From Pseudogemmobacter faecipullorum (GTDB lineage: Bacteria > Pseudomonadota > Alphaproteobacteria > Rhodobacterales > Rhodobacteraceae), in the NCBI RefSeq assembly GCF_020539525.1, contig NZ_JACDXX010000014.1, forward strand, positions 1 to 64,000: a stretch of 64,000 bases of DNA. The letters run 5' to 3'. The notes under the pieces were generated by a model. The model saw only the letters and a program-made list of their open reading frames with translations, had not been told where the DNA came from and did not search any database. Made by a program: the position numbers and the translations under genes. Of this stretch, positions 26,314 to 35,780 are shown piece after piece. Positions within the stretch are counted from its first letter, which is position 1. Each line of letters starts with the position of its first letter.

Positions 26314-27948
26314 ATGGCACTGAGCGCACCAAAGCTGCTTCTGGGGATCGATGTCGGCACCGGCAGCGCCCGGGCCGGGCTTTTCACCCTGGCGGGTGAA
26401 ATGCTGGCCACGGCAAAACACCCGATCTCGCTGCACCGCGAAGGCGGGGATATCGTCGAGCAATCAAGCGAGGAGATCTGGCAGGCGGTTTGTCATGCGG
26501 TGCGGGAAACCCTGGCCAGTGCCGGGGCCGATCCGGCCCAGGTCACCGGAATCGGCTTTGACGCCACCTGCTCGCTGGTCGTTCTGGGCGAGAATGGCGC
26601 GGCGCTGCCGGTCGGCGACCCGGCACATCCCGAGCGCAATATAATGGTCTGGATGGATCACCGGGCCCTGCCCCAGGCGGAGCGGATCAATGCCAGCGGG
26701 CACCGGGTGCTGGACTATCTGGGCGGCCGGGTCTCGCCCGAGATGGAAACGCCGAAGCTCTTGTGGCTGAAGGAAAACCGGCCCGGGATCTATGCCAGTG
26801 CCTGGCAGTTCATGGATCTGACCGATTATCTCACCTGGCGCGCCACCGGCGATCTTGCGCGCTCGGTCTGCACTGTTACCTGCAAATGGACCTATATCGC
26901 GCATGAGGCCAGCTGGGATGCCTCCTATTTTAGCGCCATTGGCCTTGGCGATCTGGCCGAAGAGGGGTTCAGCCGGATCGGCGCCAATGTCGTTGCCGTC
27001 GGCAGCCCGCTTGGCACCGGGCTGAGCGAAAAAGCCGCCCGCGACCTCGGTCTGATCCCCGGCACAGCGGTCGGGGCCGGGCTGATCGATGCCCATGCGG
27101 GCGGCGTCGGATCGGTCGGCGCACGGGCCAGCGGTGGCCCCGGGAGCAATATGGCCTATGTGTTCGGCACCTCTTCCTGCACCATGACCTCAACCACTGA
27201 ACCGGTCTTCGTGCCCGGCGTCTGGGGGCCCTATTACTCGGCCATGATCCCGGGCCTGTGGCTCAATGAGGGCGGCCAGTCGGCGGCAGGGGCGGCAATT
27301 GAGGCGCTGCTGAACCTGCATCCCTATGCCGAAACCGCAAGACGGCAGGCAGAGGAACAGGGTCTGAGCCTGCCCGACGCCCTGACCGCTGCAGTCGAGT
27401 CGCGGCTGAACAGCGAGGCGGATCTGGCCGGGCTGCTCGGTACTCTGCATGTGGTGCCGGAATTTCTGGGCAATCGCGCGCCCTTTGCCGATCCGAATAC
27501 CCGGGCCGCCATTATCGGCCTTGGCATGGATCAGGGCTTTGACAGCCTGCTCTCGCTCTATCTCGCGGGGCTGTGCGGCATTGGCTATGGCTTGCGCCAG
27601 ATCCTTGAGGTCCAGGCAAAGGCCGGGGCTGAGGTGGGGCGGATCGTGATCAGCGGTGGTGCGGGCCGCAGCCCGCTGATCCGCCAGCTGCTGGCCGATA
27701 CCACCGGGGTCGAGGTCGCTGCCCCGGCAGCGGAAGAGCCGGTACTGCTCGGTGCGGCCATCCTGGGCAGCGTCGCCTCGGGCAGTCATCCGGACTTTCC
27801 CCAGGCCATGGCACAGATGTCGCGTTTTGCGACCTCCTACACGCCACGGGGCGGTGAGATGCAGGATCTGCATCTCAGCCGCTTCCGTATCTTTGAAAAG
27901 CTGCAAAGCCTCACCCGCGAGGCGATGACGCCCGGCGCGGCCCGGTGA
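26314..27948 (+). CDS. FGGY-family carbohydrate kinase, probable D-ribulokinase
   Basis: 544 residues. N-terminal phosphate loop GIDVGTGSARAGLF, mid-protein FDATCSLVVL, and the C-terminal ATP site (ISGGAGRSPLIRQLLAD) define an FGGY kinase; its length and the WMDHRA and TCKWTY segments are typical of the D-ribulokinase (YDR109C/FGGY) branch. It would convert D-ribulose to D-ribulose 5-phosphate. The frame overlaps the dehydrogenase stop via GTG 26299, but ATG 26314, seven bases after GGAGG, is preferred. Confidence 0.88.
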   Translation: MALSAPKLLLGIDVGTGSARAGLFTLAGEMLATAKHPISLHREGGDIVEQSSEEIWQAVCHAVRETLASAGADPAQVTGIGFDATCSLVVLGENGAALPVGDPAHPERNIMVWMDHRALPQAERINASGHRVLDYLGGRVSPEMETPKLLWLKENRPGIYASAWQFMDLTDYLTWRATGDLARSVCTVTCKWTYIAHEASWDASYFSAIGLGDLAEEGFSRIGANVVAVGSPLGTGLSEKAARDLGLIPGTAVGAGLIDAHAGGVGSVGARASGGPGSNMAYVFGTSSCTMTSTTEPVFVPGVWGPYYSAMIPGLWLNEGGQSAAGAAIEALLNLHPYAETARRQAEEQGLSLPDALTAAVESRLNSEADLAGLLGTLHVVPEFLGNRAPFADPNTRAAIIGLGMDQGFDSLLSLYLAGLCGIGYGLRQILEVQAKAGAEVGRIVISGGAGRSPLIRQLLADTTGVEVAAPAAEEPVLLGAAILGSVASGSHPDFPQAMAQMSRFATSYTPRGGEMQDLHLSRFRIFEKLQSLTREAMTPGAAR

Positions 27949-28011
27949 GTTCCTGACCCGGACCGCCTCCATGATAATGCGATCTTCGTATTGCTATGGA
28001 AGGGCCTGAAA

Positions 28012-28042
28012 CCGGGGGGCTCACCGCGCCCCCCGGGCTTTT
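28012..28042 (+). terminator. intrinsic terminator of the pentitol operon
   Basis: Nine-base GC stem CCGGGGGGC (28012-28020) / GCCCCCCGG (28028-28036), seven-base loop, followed by GCTTTTT. It lies 64 bases after the ribulokinase stop. Confidence 0.8.
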
Positions 28043-28171
28043 TCCAAAGCAGCTATAGCCTGCGGTTGATGGCAGTGCTGCGCGAGGCGTGACATGACGC
28101 GGCAGCGAAAGGCTCTCATCCCGATATCCGGCATCAGATATCAGGCCGCAGGCGCAGTGCCGGGTCAGGGC

Positions 28172-28441
28172 TTATGTCCCGGCTACGCAGGAAACGCCGG
28201 AAACAGGCGAAAAGCCCGCAGTGGTGGCGGCTGCCATGAAGGCAAGGCGCGCGCTGGCGGCGTCTGACAGGCAATGCATCGCGGAATCGATGCGTTCAAG
28301 CGCCCTCTGACGCGCTTTATCCTGTACCGGCCAGTCTTTCCGCAGCCAGTAACGCGCCTGTTCGATTGTTGAGATTTTTCGGATGTCACCCGCAGGAGTG
28401 ACGGCAATATGCAGGGGTTTGCCCCAGTCAGTTTCTATCAT
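28172..28441 (-). CDS. DUF982-family protein
   Basis: 89 residues from ATG 28441. The pattern W-x-KPLHIAV ... [16 protein letters not shown] ... [14 protein letters not shown] matches DUF982, a small alphaproteobacterial family of unknown function. The frame opens much earlier (28,585), but that extension is proline-rich and unlike the family. It is divergent from the cold-shock gene. Confidence 0.75.
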   Translation of the reverse strand: MIETDWGKPLHIAVTPAGDIRKISTIEQARYWLRKDWPVQDKARQRALERIDSAMHCLSDAASARLAFMAAATTAGFSPVSGVSCVAGT

Positions 28442-28685
28442 TGCTCTTATCTGGGGATCAGGGGCCGCGCTTGCAAGACCCGGCGCAAAAGGCCTTGCTC
28501 GCGGCTCTGTGACGCCCGGGCCCGGCGAAAAAAATCGCAAAATGTCTTGCTCCGTCTGGCCTGATCCTGTAGGCGTTATGAGCATTTCGTTTTTCGACCC
28601 TGATCCATATGGCGCAGCTCTCGATTATCGCTCGTGCCAAGCCGTCACATGTTGTGGGCGGCATCTACTAAAAAGGATCCTCACG

Positions 28686-28892
28686 ATGGCAAATGGCACC
28701 GTGAAATGGTTTAACGAAACCAAAGGCTTCGGTTTCATCGCTCCGGAAGGCGGCCGCAAGGACGTGTTCGTGCACATCACCGCTCTCGAGCGTGCTGGCC
28801 TGCGCACCCTGAACGACGGTCAGGCTGTCAGCTTCGACATCGAGCCGGGCCGTGACGGCCGCGAATCGGCTGTCAATATCAAGGTTCTGTGA
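28686..28892 (+). CDS. cold-shock protein, CspA family
   Basis: 68 residues. Both RNA-binding motifs are present, KGFGFIA (RNP1) and VFVHI (RNP2), with the typical start [16 protein letters not shown]. It is a single-stranded nucleic-acid chaperone of the OB fold. ATG 28686 is chosen inside a longer frame because it gives the exact family length; AAGGATC lies upstream. Confidence 0.95.
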   Translation: MANGTVKWFNETKGFGFIAPEGGRKDVFVHITALERAGLRTLNDGQAVSFDIEPGRDGRESAVNIKVL

Positions 28893-28898
28893 TAGCTG

Positions 28899-28917
28899 GC
28901 CTGCCTCACCGGCAGGC
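28899..28917 (+). other. small hairpin after the cold-shock gene
   Basis: Seven-base stem GCCTGCC / GGCAGGC with a five-base loop, starting seven bases after the stop codon. No T-tract; possibly 3'-end protection. Confidence 0.4.
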
Positions 28918-29036
28918 TGCCTGACCAGCAATAGTACAGTGACAGAACGGGCCTAGCCGCCAGATCCGTCGTTTTCCCTATCGGGGTGACATTGCGATGA
29001 ATATGTCCTGTCAGCTTCTGTAAGTCAGACACAACG

Positions 29037-29070
29037 AGCGCCCGGAAGAGCAATTCTTCCGGGCGCTTTT
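29037..29070. terminator. strong intrinsic terminator
   Basis: Perfect 13-base stem AGCGCCCGGAAGA (29037-29049) / TCTTCCGGGCGCT (29055-29067), five-base loop, followed by TTT then G. It lies about 145 bases after the cold-shock gene and presumably ends its transcript. The rest of 28,893-29,427 (535 bases) holds no convincing gene. Confidence 0.85.
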
Positions 29071-29427
29071 GTATTCCAGAAGAGAAGCGGCTCCGCCCCC
29101 CTGCGCAATGCGGCCAGCCGTGCCGCATCGGCGTTACCTGCCCGGACCAGCCAGGGCAGAGACCGGGTACTGCCCCGGAAGTCGTTGCGAAAATCACCGC
29201 GCCAGACCCTGCCCGCCCGCCGTCCGCTCAGTCAGCACAGCCAGTGGCAATGTCACACGACAAGGCTGGATTTATCCCGGCAAAACCCCTACCCCTATAA
29301 CACGATCTTTCGCGCTGGCATAATCGCGGAGGATTAGTGTTTTAAGACATTTGCAGCAGCAGGCACCACGCAGGTCTTCCGCCCGATGCTGAGATTGGTA
29401 CCGGTCGGACCGGGGGGAAGAATGCGC

Positions 29428-32400
29428 ATGAAGGCTGCCAGAGCAGGCTATTATGACTATGCGGTCGGCATCTGCATCCTGGTGATTTTCGCAATCACTC
29501 TGGCAGTCGATTTCACCGCGCCGCTCGGCTATTCGGTCTGGCTCGGCTATTTCATCGCCATGGTGCTCAGTTTCAGCCTCAGTTTCCGCTGGCTGCCCGC
29601 GGTGATTGCGGCCTCGGCTACCCTGGTGATGCTGCTGGGCTATCAGCTCGACCCGCGCGAGACCAATGCCGCCCTTGCCCTGGTCAACCGCAGCCTCGCC
29701 AGCATTTCTCTCGCCTTGCTGGCCATTGCCGGAACTATCCTGATCCGCAACCGTCTGCGCATCGCCGGTGCCGACTGGCGCCATGCTGCTGAAATCCGGC
29801 TGGCAAAAGCGCTTGAGGGCGATCTCAGCCGCGCTGAAATCGGCAACCGCAGTCTCAGCCTGATCGGTGAGTTGCTTGAGGCAAGGGCTTCGGTGCTATG
29901 GGGGATGCAGGAAGGCGCGCTGGTGCCGCTGTCTTCCTGGGGCACCGCCGAGACACCACAGCCCTTGCAGCGCGACGCGCCGGGGCGCAATGGCGGTCAT
30001 CTCTGGCGCGCGCTCGGCAGTGACAGGGCGCTTGTCCTGACCGCGCCCGCTGGGGCCGCGCTGAACTGGGGCACCGCGCTTATGCAGGGCCGCGCTGCCT
30101 GTTCGGTGATCATCCCGACCCGCGAAAACGGCCAGACCAACGGGCTGATTGAGCTTGGCCTCGACCAGGAACCGGATGAAAGCACGCTCGCCCTGCTGGA
30201 AACGCTTGGCATGAAAATCGGCATAGAGCTGCGCTCGGCCGTTTACCGCGACGAGCTGCAGCATCTGCTCGATGAAACCCGCCAGCAGGCCGAAGAGCTG
30301 CACAGCCATGCCGAGCGTCTCGCCGCCACCAATGAGGAGCTGGAGGAGCAGACCGAGGCGCTCAGACGCAGTGACGCGCTGCTACGCGATCAGCAGGCCG
30401 CGCTGGAAGAACAGAATACCGAACTTGAGGCCCAGACCGCCCAGCTGGAAGAACAGCGCGACGCGCTGGCGCAATCGGGCGGCAGGCTGGCAGCCCAGGC
30501 CGAGGAACTGGCCCGCGAAAGCCGCTACAAATCTGAATTCGTTGCCAATATGTCGCATGAGCTGCGCACGCCGCTGAATGCGCTGCTGATCATGGCGCGG
30601 CTGATCACCGAAAACCGTCAGGGCAATCTGACCACCGAACAGACCCGCTGGGCCGAGACGATTGAAAGCTCTGGCAAGGATCTGCTGCGGCTGATCAACG
30701 ACATTCTGGATCTCGCCCGGATCGAGGCCGGCAAGGTCGAGATTTCGCCCGAACCCAGCGATCCGCGCGATATTGCCCGGCGCATCGCCCGGGCTTTTGC
30801 CTCGGCTGCCTCGGATAAAGGCCTCAGCCTGGAGGTGGATCTGGAGCCGGATCTGCCGGAAATCATCACCGATCCGGCCCGGGTCGAGCAGATCCTGCGC
30901 AATTTCGTCGGCAATGCGCTGAAATTCACCGCCAAAGGCTCGGTCACCCTCTCGGCCCGCCGCGAAGGCGAAGGTGTGGCGCTCTCGGTCAGCGACACCG
31001 GCATTGGCATCGACGCTTTGCAGCATAAAGCCGTCTTTGAAGCTTTCCGCCAGGCCGATGGCTCGATCTCGCGCAAATTCGGCGGCACCGGCCTTGGTCT
31101 CGCGATTTCGCGCGACCTCTCGATTTTGCTCGAAGGCAGTATCAGCCTCGACAGCCGCCCCGGCGAGGGCAGCACCTTTACCCTGCATCTGCCTGCCGCG
31201 ATCCTGAATCCGGGTGAGCCCGAGAGCGCGGGATCTGCCCCCTCCCCCGGGGCGGCAGAGGCGAACAGCCAGGCCATGATCGTGCAGCGCCCAGCCGGAC
31301 GCAGGGCCCGCCTCGCCGATGACCGAAACGACATCGGTGAAGGCGATCGCAGCCTGCTGATCGTCGAGGATGACGCGGCTTTCGCCGGCATCCTGCTGGA
31401 TCTGGCGCATGAGCGCCAGTTCTGCGCCATTATTGTCTCGACCGCGGATGAAGCGGTACGGGCGGCGAAAACCTATCTGCCCCAGGGGGTTATCCTCGAC
31501 ATGGGCCTGCCGGACCATTCCGGCCTGACCGTGCTCGACCGCCTGAAACGCGATCCTGCCACCCGGCATATTCCGGTTCATGTGGTCTCGGCCGCCGATC
31601 ACACCCGTGATGCCATGGCCAAAGGCGCAGTCAATTACCTGCTGAAGCCGGTCGCCCGCGAGGATCTGCTCGGCGCGCTCGACAGCATTTCGCAACAGGC
31701 CGATGCGCGGATCCGTCATCTGCTGGTGGTTGAGGATGACCCGGCGCAGCTCTCGGGCATCAAATCTCTGCTCGGATCGGATGAGGTCGAGGTGACCGGG
31801 GTCTCGAGTACCGCCGAAGCCCTCGCCGCCTGCCGGGCCCATACCTTTGACTGTATCGTGCTGGATATGAACCTGCCCGATGGCAGTGGCTTTGATCTGC
31901 TCGAACAGCTGAACAGCGATGACAGCGCCTCATTCCCGCCGGTGATCGTTTACACCGCCCGGGCGCTGAGCGAGGCCGAAGAGCGGCGCCTGAGGCGCTA
32001 TTCGCAGTCGATCATCATCAAAGGCGCGAAATCCCCGGAGCGGCTGATCGATGAGGTCACCCTCTTCCTGCATCAGGTGGTTTCAGATCTGCCGCAGAAA
32101 CAGCGCGAAATGCTCGCCGCCTCGCTTAACCGCGATGCCGAGCTGGAGGGGCGCAGAATCCTCGTGGTTGAGGATGATGTCCGCAATATCTACGCCCTGA
32201 CCGGCGTGCTCGAACCGCATGGCGTGCAGGTCAGCATTGCCCGAAATGGCCGCGAAGCGCTCGACAGGCTGGGCCGGATCGCCGATGGTTCTGATCCGCA
32301 GATCGATCTGGTGCTGATGGATGTGATGATGCCGGAAATGGACGGGCTGACCGCCACCCGCGAAATCCGCCGCATTCCGGCCTGGCGCAGCCTGCCCATC

Positions 32401-32532
32401 ATCATGCTCACCGCCAAAGCCATGGCCGATGATCAGGCGAAATGCCTTGCGGCCGGGGCGAATGACTATCTGGCAAAGCCGCTTGATGTAGATAAATTGC
32501 TGTCGCTGATCCGCGTCTGGATGCCGCAATGA
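29428..32532 (+). CDS. hybrid sensor histidine kinase with three receiver domains
   Basis: 1034 residues. Three to four membrane helices (about 10-115), a GAF-like region (about 140-280), a long coiled coil rich in Glu/Gln (about 285-375), then HisKA (FVANMSHELRTPLN, His near 376), HATPase (N box near 490, GGTGLGLAIS near 551) and three receivers starting near 640 (LLIVEDD), 765 (LLVVEDD) and 910 (ILVVEDD), each with its phospho-acceptor Asp. ATG 29428 lies seven bases after GGGGAAG; ATG 29422 is an alternative. The stop overlaps the cheR start (ATGA). The signal is unknown. Confidence 0.9.
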   Translation: MKAARAGYYDYAVGICILVIFAITLAVDFTAPLGYSVWLGYFIAMVLSFSLSFRWLPAVIAASATLVMLLGYQLDPRETNAALALVNRSLASISLALLAIAGTILIRNRLRIAGADWRHAAEIRLAKALEGDLSRAEIGNRSLSLIGELLEARASVLWGMQEGALVPLSSWGTAETPQPLQRDAPGRNGGHLWRALGSDRALVLTAPAGAALNWGTALMQGRAACSVIIPTRENGQTNGLIELGLDQEPDESTLALLETLGMKIGIELRSAVYRDELQHLLDETRQQAEELHSHAERLAATNEELEEQTEALRRSDALLRDQQAALEEQNTELEAQTAQLEEQRDALAQSGGRLAAQAEELARESRYKSEFVANMSHELRTPLNALLIMARLITENRQGNLTTEQTRWAETIESSGKDLLRLINDILDLARIEAGKVEISPEPSDPRDIARRIARAFASAASDKGLSLEVDLEPDLPEIITDPARVEQILRNFVGNALKFTAKGSVTLSARREGEGVALSVSDTGIGIDALQHKAVFEAFRQADGSISRKFGGTGLGLAISRDLSILLEGSISLDSRPGEGSTFTLHLPAAILNPGEPESAGSAPSPGAAEANSQAMIVQRPAGRRARLADDRNDIGEGDRSLLIVEDDAAFAGILLDLAHERQFCAIIVSTADEAVRAAKTYLPQGVILDMGLPDHSGLTVLDRLKRDPATRHIPVHVVSAADHTRDAMAKGAVNYLLKPVAREDLLGALDSISQQADARIRHLLVVEDDPAQLSGIKSLLGSDEVEVTGVSSTAEALAACRAHTFDCIVLDMNLPDGSGFDLLEQLNSDDSASFPPVIVYTARALSEAEERRLRRYSQSIIIKGAKSPERLIDEVTLFLHQVVSDLPQKQREMLAASLNRDAELEGRRILVVEDDVRNIYALTGVLEPHGVQVSIARNGREALDRLGRIADGSDPQIDLVLMDVMMPEMDGLTATREIRRIPAWRSLPIIMLTAKAMADDQAKCLAAGANDYLAKPLDVDKLLSLIRVWMPQ

Positions 32533-33389
32533 CAGCGCAGCGACGCCTGGCTGACCCTGTCAGGGATATCGAGCTTGATCTGTTTCTCCAGGCGCTGAAC
32601 CGCCGCTATCATTACGATTTCAGTGCCTATGCCCGCAGTTCGGTACAGCGCCGGGTTGAGGTGGCGCGCAGCCGTCTGGGCTGTGAGACGATCTCACAAA
32701 TGCAGGGCCGGCTGCTGCGCGAACCGGCGCTGCTGCATGATGTGATCGACGCGATGACCGTACAGGTCAGCGATCTGTTTCGTGATCCCGGCTATTATCT
32801 GGCGCTGCGTCAGGAGGTTCTGCCCTATCTGCGAACCTTCCCCTCGCTGAAAGTCTGGGTGGCAGGCTGCGCCAATGGCGAAGAACTCTATTCGCTGGCC
32901 ATCCTCTTTGCCGAGGAAGGGCTGCTGGAGCGGACCATGTTCTATGCCACCGAAATCAACCGACGGGCGCTGAGCAAAGCCGCGGCCGGGATCTATGAAA
33001 CGGCCCGCATTCCGCGGTTCAGCGAGAATTATCAGGCGGCAGGCGGCCGGACCACGCTTTCGGATTATTACACCGCCGCCTATCGGGGCGCGGCCTTCCA
33101 CCGCCATCTTCGCCAGCGCACTTTGTTCTCTGAGCATGATCTGGCAACCGATGAGGTTTTCAGTGAAATGCATCTGATTTCCTGCCGCAATGTGATGATC
33201 TATTTCGACGAAACCCTGCAGAACCGGGTGCTGGGCCTGTTTGCCCAATCGCTGGTGCGGGGAGGGTTCATTGGGCTTGGCGCGCATGAAACCCTGCGTT
33301 TCTCTGATAAAAAACCGGCTTTCACCTCTTTCAACGAACAAGAGCGCATCTGGCGCCGGTCGAACCTGAGTGAGCTTCATGATGTCTGA
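32529..33389 (+). CDS. CheR-type protein methyltransferase
   Basis: 286 residues. N-terminal helical CheR_N (LDLFLQALNRRYHYDFSAY) followed by the SAM-binding domain: VWVAGCANGEELYSLAIL, YATEINRRAL and CRNVMIYFDE. It methylates glutamates on chemoreceptors or on other signalling proteins. No receptor or CheB is encoded nearby, and it sits between two kinases, so it probably acts on that sensory complex rather than on motility. It overlaps the genes on both sides. Confidence 0.9.
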   Translation: MTAQRRLADPVRDIELDLFLQALNRRYHYDFSAYARSSVQRRVEVARSRLGCETISQMQGRLLREPALLHDVIDAMTVQVSDLFRDPGYYLALRQEVLPYLRTFPSLKVWVAGCANGEELYSLAILFAEEGLLERTMFYATEINRRALSKAAAGIYETARIPRFSENYQAAGGRTTLSDYYTAAYRGAAFHRHLRQRTLFSEHDLATDEVFSEMHLISCRNVMIYFDETLQNRVLGLFAQSLVRGGFIGLGAHETLRFSDKKPAFTSFNEQERIWRRSNLSELHDV

Positions 33390-35208
33390 GAGAGCCATTC
33401 GCTTTTTGCTGGTTGATGACCTGCCGGAGAACCTGCTCGCGCTTGAGGCGCTGCTGCAGCGCGACGGCCTGGAAATTCATAAGGCGCATTCCGCCAGCGA
33501 AGCGCTGGAACTGATGCTGCAATATGATTTCCGCCTGGCTTTCGTGGATGTTCAGATGCCAGGCACCAATGGCTATGAACTGGCCGAGCTGATGCGCGGC
33601 ACCGAACTCACCCGCGAAATTCCGATCATCTTTGTCACCGCCGCCGATCAGAGCGAGATCCGCGATTTTCAGGGCTATGAGGCGGGCGGCGTCGATTTCA
33701 TCTTCAAGCCGATTGATCCGGTGATCCTGCGCTCCAAGGCCGAGATTTTCTACCGTCTTGCCTCGCAGGCCAATAACCTTGAGCGCCAGCGTGATGAGCT
33801 GCGCGAAATTGCCCAGGCCCGCGATCTGGCGATTGCCTCGCTGCGCGCGCATGCCGATAATTCGCCGCTGGCGCTGATCGAATGCGATGCCCGGCTGAAT
33901 GTGGTCAGCTGGTCGGGCGGAGCAGAGCGGATATTTGGCGTCGCGCCCGCGAAGGCGATCGGCAGAGCGCTCGCCGAAGCCGGATGTTTCCCGCATGACA
34001 GCCTTGAGTTGTTCGCAGACTGGATCAGCTCAGCCGGAAGTCAGGCGCGCCACAGCGCCGAAACGGTGGCAAACGGCGCCAGCGGCACGATCAATTGTGA
34101 AATTTATGGTTCAGTGGTGCTGGATCCGGCGCAGGGCCGCCCCTCTCTCTCGCTGCAGATCCTTGAGACCACCGAGCGCCATGAGGCTGAAAAAGTGCGC
34201 TCTCTGCTGGTGGGTGAGCTGAACCACCGCATCAAGAATACCCTTGCCAATGTGCAGGCCATCATGCGCCAGACGCTGCGCACCTCCTCCACCCTGGCCG
34301 GGTTTAACGAACGTTTCAGCGGCCGGCTGCAGTCGCTGGCCCGGGCCCATTCGATCCTGTCTGATGTCACCTGGTCGCGCGCCTCGCTGGGGCAGCTGAT
34401 CGAGGATCAGTGTGCCGCCGGCACTCTCGACCGTGACCGGCTGGAGCTGAGCGGGCCCGAGATTGCGCTTTCGCCCGAAGTGACGCTGCGCCTTGCGCTG
34501 ATCCTGCATGAGCTGGCGACCAATGCCGCCAAATATGGCGCGCTCTCGCGCAGTTCCGGCCGGGTGCATCTGTCCTGGACAGTCCGGCAATCGGCGCTGC
34601 AGCTGAGCTGGCGCGAGACCGGCGGCCCTCCGGTTATCGCGCCGGTGCAGCTCGGCTTTGGCTCAACCCTGATCGAGAGTGGCGTCGGCGATGGCGAGGT
34701 GGCGGTCAGCTGGCAGCCTGAAGGCGTGCTCTGGACCATTGGCATTCATTCGGGCTTTACCGTCGATATGTCGCAGCTGAGCCAGCAGAGCGATCCTGAC
34801 CCCGCGACCGCCTGCCATGCCGAGGGTTTCGGCGCCTGCCGGGTGCTGCTCGTCGAGGATGAGCCGCTGATCGCCATGGATATTACCGATGTGCTCGAGG
34901 ATCATGGCGCGCAGGTGGTCAGGCTGGCCACCAGCCTCGAAGAGGCGCTGCTGGCGGCCCGCACCCTTGATTTTGATCTGGCCCTGCTTGACGGCAATCT
35001 GCGCGGCGCGCCGGTGGATGTGGTGGCTCAGACACTCCGACTGCGCTCGATCCCCTTCTGCTTTGTCAGCGGCTATAACCGCGAGCACCTGCCCCGCAAT
35101 TTCCAGGATGTGCCGCTGCTGACCAAGCCGGTCGATCCGATGCGCCTTATCGAAACCCTGCGCCAGATGCGTGGCCTGCCCGCCGCGAATGCCCGCCGCG
35201 CCGGATGA
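33382..35208 (+). CDS. receiver-PAS-HWE/HisKA_2 histidine kinase-receiver protein
   Basis: 608 residues. N-terminal receiver (FLLVDDLPENLLALEALL, phospho-Asp in LAFVDVQMPG), a PAS domain (about 150-270), an HWE/HisKA_2 kinase (ELNHRIKNTLANVQAI, His near 281; HELATNAAKYGAL) and a second receiver (about 486-608, RVLLVEDEPLIAMDI) whose acceptor lies in LALLDGNLRG. ATG 33379 or 33382 overlaps the end of cheR. In alphaproteobacteria HWE kinases often serve light, stress or general-stress pathways; the input here is not evident. Confidence 0.9.
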   Translation: MSERAIRFLLVDDLPENLLALEALLQRDGLEIHKAHSASEALELMLQYDFRLAFVDVQMPGTNGYELAELMRGTELTREIPIIFVTAADQSEIRDFQGYEAGGVDFIFKPIDPVILRSKAEIFYRLASQANNLERQRDELREIAQARDLAIASLRAHADNSPLALIECDARLNVVSWSGGAERIFGVAPAKAIGRALAEAGCFPHDSLELFADWISSAGSQARHSAETVANGASGTINCEIYGSVVLDPAQGRPSLSLQILETTERHEAEKVRSLLVGELNHRIKNTLANVQAIMRQTLRTSSTLAGFNERFSGRLQSLARAHSILSDVTWSRASLGQLIEDQCAAGTLDRDRLELSGPEIALSPEVTLRLALILHELATNAAKYGALSRSSGRVHLSWTVRQSALQLSWRETGGPPVIAPVQLGFGSTLIESGVGDGEVAVSWQPEGVLWTIGIHSGFTVDMSQLSQQSDPDPATACHAEGFGACRVLLVEDEPLIAMDITDVLEDHGAQVVRLATSLEEALLAARTLDFDLALLDGNLRGAPVDVVAQTLRLRSIPFCFVSGYNREHLPRNFQDVPLLTKPVDPMRLIETLRQMRGLPAANARRAG

Positions 35209-35362
35209 AAACAGTCTGACCCGATCTGCCAGCTACAGGCATCTGACCGGCTGCAGCCCCCGGCTAAAGCGCCCGGGCAGCAGCCGTGATTGCGGAAAAT
35301 CATGTAAAAGCCAACGGTTGCTAAAACATCTTTAAGCTGTATTTGATATTCAATCGTCATTC

Positions 35363-35779
35363 ATGCGCGTGTATCATTTTGATCGCGGCGTATCGGACCG
35401 GCTGCAGCTCACGCAGGAAACATCAGTGGTGTCATCTGAGATCGGACAGCAAGACCAGGAAGGCCAAGGCCTGGCCGCGCTCTGGCCTGCAGGGCTGATG
35501 CTCTGCGCCGGGCTCGCCGGGCTGGCTCTGGCCACAATCTTCAGTGACGGTGTACCCGGCCAGTATGTTGTCATCGCCCCGCCCTTTGGCCCCCCGGCGC
35601 TTGAGATTATCAGCCAGGCCGAGGGTGCGATTGTGGCGGCGGGCGGTTTTGACAATGTGCTGATCGCCGCCTCAGAGCGGCCGGATTTCGCCGATGAGCT
35701 GCGCCGCGCCGGCGCGCTGATCGTCTTTCCTGCACCTGCATTCCTGGGCTGCAGCCCCCCCCCTGAGGCAGGAGCCTGA
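35363..35779 (+). CDS. small single-pass membrane protein in a kinase operon, unknown
   Basis: 138 residues with one hydrophobic helix (LWPAGLMLCAGLAGLALATI, about 40-60) and a C-terminal domain with YVVIAPPFGPPALEIISQAEGAIVAAGG and a mixed acidic tail. The stop is one base before the ATG of the next hybrid kinase, so it is co-translated. I do not recognise a family. It may be a periplasmic sensor or accessory subunit for that kinase. Confidence 0.6.
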   Translation: MRVYHFDRGVSDRLQLTQETSVVSSEIGQQDQEGQGLAALWPAGLMLCAGLAGLALATIFSDGVPGQYVVIAPPFGPPALEIISQAEGAIVAAGGFDNVLIAASERPDFADELRRAGALIVFPAPAFLGCSPPPEAGA

Positions 35780-35780
35780 G

